Below, one piece after another: positions 39,317 through 48,169 of a DNA stretch of 64,000 nt. The translations under genes were made by a program, and so were the position numbers. Source of the stretch: Variovorax sp. DXTD-1 (GTDB lineage Bacteria > Pseudomonadota > Gammaproteobacteria > Burkholderiales > Burkholderiaceae_C); NCBI RefSeq assembly GCF_003984625.1, contig NZ_RWKH01000008.1, positions 62,001 to 126,000 on the forward strand, read 5' to 3'. A model generated the notes under the pieces. It had not been told where the DNA came from. It was given only the letters and a program-made list of their open reading frames with translations, and did no database searches. Positions within the stretch are counted from its first letter, which is position 1, and each line of letters opens with the position of its first letter.

Positions 39317-39835
39317 ATGAACCTGAACGACACCGACTTTCAATTGTTCGCCGTTCCCGCGACTTTCGCGCAGGACCGCACCGCGCTCGACGCACGCTGG
39401 AAAGAGCTGCAGCGCGAGGCCCACCCGGACCGCTTCGCCGCGCAGGGTGCCGCGGCGCAGCGCGTGGCCATGCAGTGGTCGGTGCGCATCAACGAGGCCT
39501 ACCAGCGGCTGAAAGACCCGATTCGTCGCGCCAGCTACATCTGCGAACTCAACGGTGCGCCGCTGAACGCCGAGAACAACACGGCCATGCCGCCCGATTT
39601 CTTGATGCAGCAGATGGAATGGCGCGAGGCACTCGACGACGCCGGCGATATCGCCGCGGTCGAGACGCTGCAGGCCGAGGTCGAAGCGGGCCGCGCGCGG
39701 GCGCTGTCGTCGCTCGACTGGCTGATCGACGAGAAGGGCGACTATCCCGCCGCCGCGCAGCAGGTAAGAGCCCTCATGTTCATTGAGCGTTTCGGACAGG
39801 ACGTCGAAGCCAAATTCGATCAGTTGGGACAATAG
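39317..39835 (+). CDS. hscB: Fe-S co-chaperone HscB (J-domain)
   Basis: A 172-residue J-domain co-chaperone that brings IscU to HscA. The HPD motif is at residues 36-38 in REAHPDRF, followed by [17 protein letters not shown]. The C-terminal three-helix bundle ([16 protein letters not shown]) binds IscU. ATG 39317 has no ordinary ribosome site because a terminator-like hairpin and T-run lie directly before it. An upstream in-frame ATG at 39293 falls inside that hairpin. Confidence 0.95.
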   Translation: MNLNDTDFQLFAVPATFAQDRTALDARWKELQREAHPDRFAAQGAAAQRVAMQWSVRINEAYQRLKDPIRRASYICELNGAPLNAENNTAMPPDFLMQQMEWREALDDAGDIAAVETLQAEVEAGRARALSSLDWLIDEKGDYPAAAQQVRALMFIERFGQDVEAKFDQLGQ

Positions 39836-39845
39836 GCCCCTATAT

Positions 39846-41705
39846 ATGGCTCTTCTACAGATTTCAGAACCCGGCCAGGCGCCCGACCCGCATCAGCGCC
39901 GCATTGCCGTGGGCATCGACCTCGGCACCACGCATTCGCTGGTGGCCGCGGTGCGCAATGGCGTGGCCGAATGCCTCCCGGACGACCAAGGCCGCGTGCT
40001 GCTGCCTTCGGTGGTGCGCTACCTCGATGGCGACCGCCGGCAGATCGGCTTCGATGCCGTCTCGGCGCGCGGGCAAGACCCGGCCAACACCATCACCTCG
40101 GTCAAGCGTCTGATGGGCCGGGGGCTGGCCGACATCTCCAACCGCGAATCGATGTCGTACCGCATCGACAGCAGCGACGGTGGCATGGTGAAGGTGAAGA
40201 CGCTCGCGGGCGAAAAATCGCCGGTCGAAATCAGCGCGGAGATTCTGGCGACGCTGCGCTACCGCGCCGAAGACACCTTCGACGACGAGCTCTATGGCGC
40301 GGTCATCACCGTGCCGGCATATTTCGACGAAGGCCAGCGACAGGCCACCAAGGATGCCGCGCAGTTGGCTGGCCTCAATGTGCTGCGCCTGATCAGCGAA
40401 CCGACGGCTGCCGCCATTGCGTACGGTCTCGACAACGCGAGCGAAGGTGTCTACGCGGTGTACGACCTGGGCGGCGGTACCTTCGACATCTCGATCCTGC
40501 GGCTCACGCAGGGTGTGTTCGAAGTGATCGCCACCGGCGGAGACTCGGCGCTCGGCGGCGATGACTACGATCACGCGCTTGCCGAATTCGTGCTCGCGCA
40601 GACCGGCGCGCAAGCCAAGAGCGACGGCGACAAGGCCGCGTTGCTGGTCGCTGCCCGTGCCGCGAAAGAAGCTCTGACGGACTCCGAATCGACCGCCTTC
40701 CGCGCGGAGGTTGCAGGCCATGCGATTCAATTCGAGGTGACCCGCGCGCAGTTCGACACCGCCACGAAGCCGCTTACCGACCGCACCATTGCCGCTGTGC
40801 GCAAAGCGCTGCGGGACGCAAAGCTCAAGCCCGATGAGCTGCAGGGCATCGTGCTGGTGGGCGGCTCGACCCGCATGCTGCAGATCCGCCGCGCCGTCGC
40901 CGATTTCTTCGGTCGCGAGCCGCTCGTCAACCTGAACCCCGACGAAGTCGTGGCGCTCGGCGCCGCAATTCAGGCCAATCAACTGGCCGGCAACAACGGC
41001 GCGGGCGATCTGCTGCTGCTCGACGTGATTCCGCTCTCGCTGGGCATCGAAACCATGGGCGGCCTGGTCGAGCGCATCGTGCCGCGCAACCAGACCATCC
41101 CCACCGCGATGGCGCAGGACTTCACCACCTATCAAGACGGCCAGACGGCTCTTGCATTGCACGTGGTGCAGGGCGAGCGCGACTTGGTCGCGGATTGCCG
41201 CAGCCTCGCACGCTTTACGCTGCGCGGCATTCCGCCGATGGCCGCGGGTGCGGCGCGCATCCGCGTGACCTTCACGGTCGATGCCGATGGACTGCTGAGC
41301 GTCAGTGCCAAGGAGCAGGGCAGCGGCGTCGAGGCCAGCGTCACTGTCAAGCCGTCGTACGGGCTTTCGGACGACCAGATCGCGACCATGCTGCAGGAGA
41401 GCTTTTCCACCGCGCAGCAGGACATGCAGGCGCGTGCACTGGTCGAGGCGCGCGTCGATGCCGAGCGCATGCTGCTGGCCACGCAGAGCGCACTCGATGC
41501 CGACGGCGATCTGTTGACCGAAGATGAGCGTGCCGCCATCGATGCTTCGATGGCAAAGCTGCGCGAAGCCGCCACGGGCACCGACGCCGCCACGATAGAA
41601 GCCGCCACCAAGGCGCTGGCGAACGACACTGAGGCCTTCGCCGCCCAGCGCATGAACGCGGGCATTGCGCGCGCCTTGTCGGGCCGCAAGGTCGAATCCC
41701 TCTAA
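39846..41705 (+). CDS. hscA: Fe-S biogenesis Hsp70 chaperone HscA
   Basis: A 619-residue Hsp70 specialised for IscU. The ATPase domain has [58 protein letters not shown] and LVGGSTRM. The substrate domain follows from about residue 390 ([18 protein letters not shown]). ATG 39846 begins 10 bases after hscB. It releases clusters from IscU by recognising the LPPVK motif seen in iscU here. Confidence 0.97.
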   Translation: MALLQISEPGQAPDPHQRRIAVGIDLGTTHSLVAAVRNGVAECLPDDQGRVLLPSVVRYLDGDRRQIGFDAVSARGQDPANTITSVKRLMGRGLADISNRESMSYRIDSSDGGMVKVKTLAGEKSPVEISAEILATLRYRAEDTFDDELYGAVITVPAYFDEGQRQATKDAAQLAGLNVLRLISEPTAAAIAYGLDNASEGVYAVYDLGGGTFDISILRLTQGVFEVIATGGDSALGGDDYDHALAEFVLAQTGAQAKSDGDKAALLVAARAAKEALTDSESTAFRAEVAGHAIQFEVTRAQFDTATKPLTDRTIAAVRKALRDAKLKPDELQGIVLVGGSTRMLQIRRAVADFFGREPLVNLNPDEVVALGAAIQANQLAGNNGAGDLLLLDVIPLSLGIETMGGLVERIVPRNQTIPTAMAQDFTTYQDGQTALALHVVQGERDLVADCRSLARFTLRGIPPMAAGAARIRVTFTVDADGLLSVSAKEQGSGVEASVTVKPSYGLSDDQIATMLQESFSTAQQDMQARALVEARVDAERMLLATQSALDADGDLLTEDERAAIDASMAKLREAATGTDAATIEAATKALANDTEAFAAQRMNAGIARALSGRKVESL

Positions 41706-41712
41706 GAACAAC

Positions 41713-42051
41713 ATGCCCACCATCAAGATATTTCCGCATCCCGAGTACTGCCCGCAGGGTGCAGAAATCACGGCGCCGGCCGGTACCTCCATATGCGAGG
41801 CGCTGCTCGACAATCACATCAACATCGAGCACGCGTGCGAGATGAGCTGCGCCTGCACCACCTGCCACGTCATCGTGCGCCAGGGCTTCAATTCGCTGAA
41901 CGAAGCCGAAGAGGGCGAGGAAGACCTGCTCGACCGCGCGTGGGGACTGGAGCCACAATCGCGTCTCAGCTGCCAGGCCATCCTGGCGCAGGAAGACGTG
42001 ACGGTCGAGATTCCCAAATACTCGATCAACCACGCCAAAGAGAACCATTGA
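41713..42051 (+). CDS. fdx: ISC system [2Fe-2S] ferredoxin Fdx
   Basis: A 112-residue adrenodoxin-type ferredoxin that supplies electrons for cluster assembly. The ligand motif is CEMSCACTTC with the distant Cys in RLSCQAIL. GFNSLNEAEEGEEDLLD is the usual acidic interaction helix. It is seven bases after hscA. No iscX gene follows; dnaQ comes next, 12 bases on. Confidence 0.96.
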   Translation: MPTIKIFPHPEYCPQGAEITAPAGTSICEALLDNHINIEHACEMSCACTTCHVIVRQGFNSLNEAEEGEEDLLDRAWGLEPQSRLSCQAILAQEDVTVEIPKYSINHAKENH

Positions 42052-42063
42052 AGAAGGCACCGA

Positions 42064-42771
42064 ATGTCGCGCCAGATCGTCCTCGACACTGAAACCACCG
42101 GCCTTTCCGCCGAGAACGGCGACCGCATCATCGAGCTCGGCTGCGTGGAGCTGTTTGCGCGCAAGCTTACGGGCAACGACCTGCACATCTACTTCAACCC
42201 CGAGCGCGAAAGCCATGAAGACGCGCTCAAGGTGCACGGCCTGACGACCGACTTTCTGCGCGACAAGCCGAAGTTCGCCACGCTGGCCAACGACATCGTC
42301 GAGTATTTGCGCGGTGCCGAGCTGATCATTCACAACGCAGCCTTCGACGTCGGCTTTCTCAACAAGGAACTCGAGCTGGCCGGCCTGCCGCCGCTGCGCA
42401 CCTTTGTCGGGGAAGTGACCGACACGCTGGCCATGGCCAAGCAGGTCTACCCGGGCAAGCGCAATTCGCTCGATGCGCTGTGCGACCGCTTCGGCGTTGA
42501 CCGCTCGAACCGCACCTTTCACGGCGCCAAGCTCGACGCGCAGCTGCTGGCCGACGTGTACATCAACCTCACGCGCGGCCAGGACGCGCTGCTGATCGAC
42601 GTGTCGTCCAACGAACCGGCGCAGGGCACCACCGTGGTTGCCATCGACCTGAGCCAGTTCGACTTGCCGGTGATCATGGCGGCCGAGCAGGAGCTTGCGG
42701 CGCACGAGGCCGTGTTGTCGCAACTCGACAAATCCAGCAACGGACGCACGCTGTTTCGGCAAAACGCCTGA
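42064..42771 (+). CDS. dnaQ: DNA polymerase III epsilon subunit DnaQ (3'-5' exonuclease)
   Basis: A 235-residue proofreading exonuclease. The ExoI motif is LDTETTG (D8, E10), ExoII is IIHNAAFDVGFLNKEL, and ExoIII is HGAKLDAQLLADVY. A C-terminal segment (QLDKSSNGRTLF) resembles the part that contacts the polymerase. It lies only 12 bases after fdx, so it may be transcribed with the isc operon, an unusual arrangement to check. The tRNA gene follows 78 bases later. Confidence 0.95.
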   Translation: MSRQIVLDTETTGLSAENGDRIIELGCVELFARKLTGNDLHIYFNPERESHEDALKVHGLTTDFLRDKPKFATLANDIVEYLRGAELIIHNAAFDVGFLNKELELAGLPPLRTFVGEVTDTLAMAKQVYPGKRNSLDALCDRFGVDRSNRTFHGAKLDAQLLADVYINLTRGQDALLIDVSSNEPAQGTTVVAIDLSQFDLPVIMAAEQELAAHEAVLSQLDKSSNGRTLFRQNA

Positions 42772-42849
42772 AATGCTGTGGCATAATCGAAGGCTTCGCG
42801 CAACGCGATTAATTCAACGGCACCGAAACACGGCGCCAGAGAATTGACA

Positions 42850-42924
42850 GGGCGGTTAGCTCAGGGGTAGAGCACAGCATTCACACTGCTGGGGTCGGAG
42901 GTTCGAAGCCTCCACCGCCCACCA
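42850..42924 (+). tRNA. tRNA-Val (anticodon CAC)
   Basis: The 75-nt cloverleaf has acceptor arms GGGCGGT and ACCGCCC, D-arm AGCTCAGGGGTAGAGC, anticodon stem CAGCA/TGCTG with loop TTCACAC (anticodon CAC, reading GTG codons), and T-arm GGAGGTTCGAAGCCTCC. The 3' CCA is encoded. A -10-like CATAAT lies at 42782-42787. Confidence 0.96.
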
Positions 42925-42942
42925 AATTCCCCAAAACAAATC

Positions 42943-42973
42943 AGCGACTTGGATTGTGTCCAAGTCGCTTTTT
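42943..42973 (+). terminator. Intrinsic terminator after tRNA-Val
   Basis: AGCGACTTGGA (42943-42953) and TCCAAGTCGCT (42959-42969) pair perfectly around a 5-base loop and are followed by TTTT-G-TTTT. It ends the tRNA transcript. Confidence 0.92.
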
Positions 42974-43096
42974 GTTTTGCGCGCCGCTTTTTGGCCCGCC
43001 GCACGCAACTGTCGACTCGTGCTGACGCCAGCTCCCGCTTCGCGCCGGCTCAATTCCGTGGCGGAGCGCGTACACCCAGCGGGAAGGAGACCTATC

Positions 43097-43207
43097 ATGG
43101 CCACTCACCCCGACATTCCGCCCGACCTGCCCGTGGAACCCGACGAAGGGCCGAGCACGCCGCCGGACGACCCGACCGATCCCGAGCCGCCTCCCACCAC
43201 CTCGTGA
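43097..43207 (+). CDS. Small proline- and acid-rich peptide
   Basis: A 36-residue open frame beginning MATHPDIPPDLPVEPDEG and continuing with repeats of PP, DD and TDPEPP. More than a third of the residues are Pro and about a fifth Asp or Glu, so the product should be disordered and very acidic. AGGAG lies seven bases before the ATG. Similar short Pro-rich peptides are known in proteobacteria, but no function can be given. It stands alone between the tRNA terminator and a FAD oxidoreductase. Confidence 0.6.
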   Translation: MATHPDIPPDLPVEPDEGPSTPPDDPTDPEPPPTTS

Positions 43208-43239
43208 ATCCGGCGCGCGAGCCGCGATAAGCTCACGCC

Positions 43240-44343
43240 ATGGATGAACTTGATTGCGCCGTCATCGGCGGGGGTGTGGTGGGCCTGGCCGTGGCGCGCG
43301 CGCTGGCGCTCGCGGGCCGGGAAGTGGTGGTGCTCGAGGCCGAAGGTGCCATTGGCACCGGAACCAGTTCTCGCAACAGCGAGGTGATTCATGCGGGCAT
43401 CTACTACCCGCAGGGCTCGCTCAAGGCTCGCCTGTGCGTCGAGGGCAAGCAGGCACTTTATGAATACGCCGCGGAGCGCGGCTTGCCGCACAAGCGCTGC
43501 GGCAAGCTCATCGTGGCGACCTCGCCCGAGCAGGTGGCGCAACTCGAAGTCATTCGCGCCAAGGCCGCGGCCAATGGTGTCGACGACCTCGTGTTGCTGA
43601 CCGCCGAGCAGGCCATGGCGATGGAGCCGCAACTGCATTGCGTGGCCGCCTTGCACTCGCCGAGCACCGGCATTGTCGACAGCCACGCGCTGATGCTGAG
43701 CCTGCTCGGCGACCTGGAGAACGCAGGCGGAATGCTGGCGCTGAAATCGCCCATTGCACGCGCGGAATGTGGCGCGGACGCTATCGTGCTGGTAGCGGAG
43801 GACGGCACGGCGTTGCGCTGCAACACCGTCATCAATGCGGCGGGGCTCAACGCGCCCGAGCTGGCCAGGCGGTTCGAAGGCCTGCCTGCGGCGGCCGTAC
43901 CGAGGGCGTACTTTGCAAAGGGCAACTACTTCACCCTGTCCGGGCGCGCGCCTTTCACCCGGTTGATCTACCCGGTGCCCGAGCCCGGCGGCCTGGGGGT
44001 GCACTTGACGCTCGACCTGGGCGGGCAGGCCAAGTTCGGGCCCGATGTGCAATGGGTCGAGTCGGCCGACGATCTGGTGGTGGACCCGGCGCGCGGCGAC
44101 GGCTTCTACGCCGAGGTGCGCAAATACTGGCCCGCGCTGCCCGACGGGGGATTGATCCCTGGCTATGCGGGCATGCGCCCCAAGATCTCGGGGCCGGACG
44201 AGCCGGCGCGCGACTTCATGATTGAGGGACCGGAATCGCACGGAGTGAGGGGACTGGTCAACCTCTTCGGTATCGAATCGCCGGGGCTCACGAGCAGCCT
44301 TTCCATTGGAGGCTACGTGGCTCGCTTGCTTGAAAGCGCTTGA
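43240..44343 (+). CDS. FAD-dependent oxidoreductase of the DAO/L-2-hydroxyglutarate oxidase type
   Basis: A 367-residue flavoprotein. The FAD-binding motif [24 protein letters not shown] is at the N-terminus, followed by [19 protein letters not shown], which is characteristic of the L-2-hydroxyglutarate dehydrogenase (LhgO) subgroup. [15 protein letters not shown] and the C-terminal [20 protein letters not shown] complete the fold. It probably oxidises a 2-hydroxy acid, with L-2-hydroxyglutarate the best guess. It is a single gene. Confidence 0.88.
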   Translation: MDELDCAVIGGGVVGLAVARALALAGREVVVLEAEGAIGTGTSSRNSEVIHAGIYYPQGSLKARLCVEGKQALYEYAAERGLPHKRCGKLIVATSPEQVAQLEVIRAKAAANGVDDLVLLTAEQAMAMEPQLHCVAALHSPSTGIVDSHALMLSLLGDLENAGGMLALKSPIARAECGADAIVLVAEDGTALRCNTVINAAGLNAPELARRFEGLPAAAVPRAYFAKGNYFTLSGRAPFTRLIYPVPEPGGLGVHLTLDLGGQAKFGPDVQWVESADDLVVDPARGDGFYAEVRKYWPALPDGGLIPGYAGMRPKISGPDEPARDFMIEGPESHGVRGLVNLFGIESPGLTSSLSIGGYVARLLESA

Positions 44344-44489
44344 TGGATGCTGCGCAACCCCTTTCGTGTGCAGAAGTCTGAAGAACTGCCGCGCATGAGG
44401 GGCTTTTGTGCCTGTAACATGACACCACGCCATTTGCTGGCGTGAAGCCGCCGGCGCGGTGCCGGTGTCATCACGGAGGAAAGATTCCA

Positions 44490-44786
44490 ATGAGTGCATC
44501 CAACAACATCGAGGCAGCAGCCGAAGACATCGCGAGCGACGTGCGCGGCGTGCTGGCCAGCAAGGACCTGGATTCGGTTCCCCACATCAAGGCGCTGCGC
44601 CAGCGCATCGACACCAAGCTTGCCATTGCACGCGAGCTTGCGGCGGAGAAGAGCAAGATCGCAGCCCAAAAGGCTCGCGAGGCGGCCAACACCGCCAACG
44701 CCTACGCCCACGACGAACCGTGGCAGATTGCCGGCGCAGCCTTGGCAGTCGGTGTGCTGGTGGGTTTGCTGCTTGGCCGCCGCTGA
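44490..44786 (+). CDS. DUF883 (YqjD/ElaB-type) membrane-anchored protein
   Basis: A 98-residue protein with a long amphipathic helical part (IEAAAEDIASDVRGVLASKD and RQRIDTKLAIARELAAEKSK) and one C-terminal membrane helix (IAGAALAVGVLVGLLLGRR). Family members in E. coli bind ribosomes and tether them to the inner membrane in stationary phase. ATG 44490 follows AGGA. The YqjE-type gene is 48 bases downstream, the same order as E. coli yqjD-yqjE. Confidence 0.9.
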   Translation: MSASNNIEAAAEDIASDVRGVLASKDLDSVPHIKALRQRIDTKLAIARELAAEKSKIAAQKAREAANTANAYAHDEPWQIAGAALAVGVLVGLLLGRR

Positions 44787-44834
44787 CCTGATCGCACACC
44801 GCCGCGTCGTCCTTCGCCGAGCAGGAGCCGGCGC

Positions 44835-45557
44835 ATGAGGTTGCTGTCCCTGTTCGGGCTCAATGCCCGTTTGCGGCGGCTTCGCATTGCCGCGGCCGAA
44901 GGCGCGCTGGCCGCCGAAGACCGCGTGCAGCTCCTGCGCATGGCGTGGGAGGACGAGAAGCAGCGCCTCAAGCTGATGCTCGTGCTGGTGGTGGCCGTGC
45001 TCGGGCTGACCACGGTGGCGGTGGCGTTGCTGTCGATGGCGGTGGTGGTGCACTTCTGGGACACGCCGCATCGCGTTGCGGCTGCGTGGGCGGTGGCGGG
45101 TGTCTGGGTCGTGCTCTGGCTGGGCGCTGCGCTGGGGCTGTTTCTGACGCTTCGCAATGCCTCGAACAGCTTCATGCCGGCGCGCCATGAATTCGAACGC
45201 GACTGGACCTGGGTCCAGGACCGTTTCGGGCTCGGCAAGGACCCTGACCAGGACGAAGAGGCGCCGCGTCCCCCGCGGCCCGCCACGCGTGAAGAACTGC
45301 TGGCGCGCATGGACCGCCAGCGCGAACGCATTGCGACCATGCAGGGCGGTCCGCGCAAGCCGCAGCCTGCCGGTGCGGCGGCCGCTCCTGAAGCGCCTCC
45401 AGCGGACGAAACGGCATCCGCCGCTGCGCTGCGCATTGCGCGGGAGCATCCTTTGGCCACTGGCGTCGTCGCTGCGGTGGCCCTGGTGGTGATTCGGCCC
45501 AAGCGGCTCTTGCGCTGGGCAGCGGTCGTTGCACCGGTGCTCTGGCGTATGCGATGA
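44835..45557 (+). CDS. YqjE-type phage-holin-family protein with a YqjK-like C-terminus
   Basis: A 240-residue protein. The N-terminal about 125 residues match the YqjE/phage-holin superfamily III type with two membrane helices (LKLMLVLVVAVLGLTTVAVA and VWVVLWLGAALGLFLTL). A charged, Pro/Ala-rich linker follows, and the end (AREHPLATGVVAAVALVVI, then RPKRLLRW) resembles the separate YqjK protein. It thus looks like a YqjE-YqjK fusion, completing a yqjDEK-type unit with the preceding gene. Confidence 0.8.
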   Translation: MRLLSLFGLNARLRRLRIAAAEGALAAEDRVQLLRMAWEDEKQRLKLMLVLVVAVLGLTTVAVALLSMAVVVHFWDTPHRVAAAWAVAGVWVVLWLGAALGLFLTLRNASNSFMPARHEFERDWTWVQDRFGLGKDPDQDEEAPRPPRPATREELLARMDRQRERIATMQGGPRKPQPAGAAAAPEAPPADETASAAALRIAREHPLATGVVAAVALVVIRPKRLLRWAAVVAPVLWRMR

Positions 45558-45597
45558 AAACCGGCGCTGAAAACCAGCGCTGAAAAAGCGCGAAGGC

Positions 45598-46677
45598 TCA
45601 GGCAGCGCTGCGCGCTTGCAGCAATGCCTGAGCCGCTTCGCGCACGAGAGCCGGGCCCCGGTAGATGAGGCCGGTGTAGATCTGCACCACGTCGGCGCCC
45701 GCGGCGATCTTGGCCTTGGCATCGGCCGCACTCAGGATGCCGCCCACCCCGATGATCGGAAAGCCTGCTCCCAGCGCTGCGCGCAACTGGGCGATCACGC
45801 GGTTGCTCGCCTCGCGCACGGGGGCACCCGAAAGCCCGCCGGCTTCGTCGGCATGCGGCAGGCCCGCGACCGCGTCGCGCGCGAGGGTGGTGTTGGTGGC
45901 AATCACGCCGTCCATGCCGTGGCGCTGCAGCGTGGCAGCGATGACCGAGACCTGGCTTTCGTCGAGATCGGGCGCGATCTTCACGAACAGCGGAACGCGC
46001 CTGCCGCCGCGGTCGGCAAGCACCTGGCGCCGCTCGGCGATGGCACCCAGCAGTGCGTCGAGCGCTTCGTCGCTCTGCAGCGTGCGCAGATTGGCCGTGT
46101 TGGGGCTCGAGATATTGATGGTCACGTAGTCGGCATGCGCATACACGCCGTCCAGGCAAGCCACATAGTCGTCCACCGCCCGCTCAATGGGGGTGCTGGC
46201 GTTCTTGCCGATGTTGAGGCCGAGCAGCATCGGCTTCTTGCCCGTGTTGCTGCTGCTCTTGCGGAAGCGCGCTTTCTGCACGTTGGCGAGAAAGGCATCG
46301 AGCCCTTCATTGTTGAACCCGAGCCGGTTGATCAGCGCATCGCGCTGCGGCAAGCGGAACATGCGCGGCTTGGGGTTGCCCGGCTGCGCCTTTGGCGTGA
46401 CGGTGCCGACCTCGACAAAGCCAAAGCCCATGGCCGCGAAAGCGTCGATGCAGCGGGCGTTCTTGTCGAGCCCCGCCGCCAGGCCGACGCGATTCGGAAA
46501 TTCCAGCCCGGCCAGCGTGATCGGATCGTTGACGCGCGCAGCAGCGTAGGCGCAGGCCAGCCGCGTGTTCTGCGTGCGGGCCAGGCCGTCGAGGGTGAGT
46601 TCGTGGGCATGCTCCGGGTCGAAGCCGAACAGAAAGGGCCGGGCCAGGCCGTAGAGCGAAGAGGGGAGCAGGGGCAT
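45598..46677 (-). CDS. pyrD: Dihydroorotate dehydrogenase (quinone), class 2
   Basis: A 359-residue membrane-associated flavoenzyme of pyrimidine synthesis that oxidises dihydroorotate and passes electrons to ubiquinone. The N-terminal quinone tunnel region has [20 protein letters not shown]. The barrel has [48 protein letters not shown], the catalytic Ser region TINISSPNT, and FMN phosphate site [14 protein letters not shown] 46677 fits the family start. It diverges from rpiA over 40 bases. Confidence 0.97.
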   Translation of the reverse strand: MPLLPSSLYGLARPFLFGFDPEHAHELTLDGLARTQNTRLACAYAAARVNDPITLAGLEFPNRVGLAAGLDKNARCIDAFAAMGFGFVEVGTVTPKAQPGNPKPRMFRLPQRDALINRLGFNNEGLDAFLANVQKARFRKSSSNTGKKPMLLGLNIGKNASTPIERAVDDYVACLDGVYAHADYVTINISSPNTANLRTLQSDEALDALLGAIAERRQVLADRGGRRVPLFVKIAPDLDESQVSVIAATLQRHGMDGVIATNTTLARDAVAGLPHADEAGGLSGAPVREASNRVIAQLRAALGAGFPIIGVGGILSAADAKAKIAAGADVVQIYTGLIYRGPALVREAAQALLQARSAA

Positions 46678-46717
46678 CGGATAATTCTCGACTTCAATGA
46701 GCCAAGGATTCTCCGCG

Positions 46718-47446
46718 ATGACTGCACCCGTTTCTCCTTCTTCCGCTCCCGGCGCCGGCGCCTCCAGCGCAATCTCCCAGGACGAGCTCAAGGCCCAGGT
46801 CGGCCGGGCTGCGCTGGCCTATGTGGTGAAGGGCGAAATCGTCGGCGTGGGCACCGGCTCGACCGTGAACAAGTTCATCGACGCCCTCGCCACGATCAAG
46901 GACGAGATCAAGGGCGCGGTGTCGAGCTCGGTCGCCTCGACGGAACGCCTGCGCGCCCTGGGCATTCCGGTGTTCGATAGCAACGAGGTCGAGGAGCTCA
47001 GCGTCTACATCGACGGTGCGGACGAGATCGATCATCGCGGCTTCATGGTGAAGGGCGGCGGTGCGGCGCTCACGCGCGAAAAGATCGTGGCGGCGCAGTC
47101 GCGGCGCTTTGTGTGCATTGCCGACGCATCCAAGTTGGTCGATACGCTCGGCGCATTTCCGCTGCCGGTGGAGGTGATTCCGATGGCGGCGCGCCGGGTC
47201 ATGCGGCAGTTCGAAGCCATGGGCGGCATTGCGCAGGTGCGCGAAAAAGACGGCGTGGCGCTGGTGACCGACAACGGGCAGCACATTGTCGACGTCACCG
47301 GGCTGCGGATCAGCGACCCGCTTGCCTTCGAAACCGAGGTGAGCCAGTGGCCGGGCGTGGTCACCGTCGGTGTGTTCGCTCACCAGAAGGCCGACGTGTG
47401 CCTGCTGGCCACGCCTTCGGGCGTGCAAACGATGACGTTCGAGTGA
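46718..47446 (+). CDS. rpiA: Ribose-5-phosphate isomerase A
   Basis: A 242-residue isomerase interconverting ribose-5-phosphate and ribulose-5-phosphate. It has [22 protein letters not shown] segment [14 protein letters not shown], the catalytic region [20 protein letters not shown] with the active Glu region, and [17 protein letters not shown] 46718 with AAGGA nine bases upstream is preferred; an in-frame ATG at 46697 would add seven residues but has no ribosome site. The first 20 residues are Ser/Ala/Pro-rich and not conserved. Confidence 0.95.
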   Translation: MTAPVSPSSAPGAGASSAISQDELKAQVGRAALAYVVKGEIVGVGTGSTVNKFIDALATIKDEIKGAVSSSVASTERLRALGIPVFDSNEVEELSVYIDGADEIDHRGFMVKGGGAALTREKIVAAQSRRFVCIADASKLVDTLGAFPLPVEVIPMAARRVMRQFEAMGGIAQVREKDGVALVTDNGQHIVDVTGLRISDPLAFETEVSQWPGVVTVGVFAHQKADVCLLATPSGVQTMTFE

Positions 47447-47494
47447 AGAGAAAAGCAGCTGCCGGCTTCAACCGGCGGCCCGCTCAGGAACCGC

Positions 47495-48139
47495 TCAGAA
47501 CTTGATGCCTGCCGGGTTGCTGGGAGTCGGCCCGCTGGGAGCGGGCGCAGGCTGCTGCGGAGCAGGCGCGGCGGGCGCGGGTTCGCGCGCCACGGGTGCC
47601 GCCTGCACGGCAACCAGCGGTCGGGCCGGCGGATTGCGGTAAGTCGCCGGCAGGCTGTTGCTCTTCGGATAGCCTGCGGCATCGAGGTACTGCGACCATT
47701 CGGTGTCGGAAAAGCCCTTGAGCTGCTGCGAACCGATCGTCAGCAGCGGCAGCGAGGCCTGGCTGCTCATCCGCTGCAGCGCCTCGACGTCCTGGTTGCT
47801 CTTGATGGTGCGCTCTTCGAAAGGAATGCCGCGCGTGGTGAGCAGCGAGCGGGCGGCACCGCACGGCGCGCATTCTTCACCGGTGTACAGCGTTACGGGG
47901 TAGCGCAGTGCCACCTGGCGCAGTTCATACGGCAGGCCGGCATTGGCCGGCGGCGTGATGCCGGCTTGCGGCCCCGCGGCGGGCTCGGTGCTGGCGGTGG
48001 GGGCCCGGTCCGAGAACGTGACCTTGCCGTTCTTGTCGACGTTGCGATAGACCGGCTGGGCCATGGCGCCCGCTGCAACAAGCAGCAGCGCGAAGCCGGA
48101 CAGGCAATGCAAGGAGGTTTTCTTTTGGATCGAATGCAT
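47495..48139 (-). CDS. Secreted DUF4124 + glutaredoxin-like protein
   Basis: A 214-residue exported protein. A signal peptide ends AGAMAQ. DUF4124 follows (VYRNVDKNGKVTFSDRAP, residues about 30-47), then a glutaredoxin/thioredoxin-like domain with active-site motif CAPC in VTLYTGEECAPCGAARSLL and the segment ASLPLLTIGSQQLKGFSD. The last 50 residues are a Pro/Ala-rich tail. It may be a periplasmic thiol-disulfide protein. The gene is next to prlC on the same strand, with a gap of 30 bases. Confidence 0.85.
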   Translation of the reverse strand: MHSIQKKTSLHCLSGFALLLVAAGAMAQPVYRNVDKNGKVTFSDRAPTASTEPAAGPQAGITPPANAGLPYELRQVALRYPVTLYTGEECAPCGAARSLLTTRGIPFEERTIKSNQDVEALQRMSSQASLPLLTIGSQQLKGFSDTEWSQYLDAAGYPKSNSLPATYRNPPARPLVAVQAAPVAREPAPAAPAPQQPAPAPSGPTPSNPAGIKF

Positions 48140-48169
48140 TGCCTGAGTATCGCAAGCTTCAGGCCCGCT

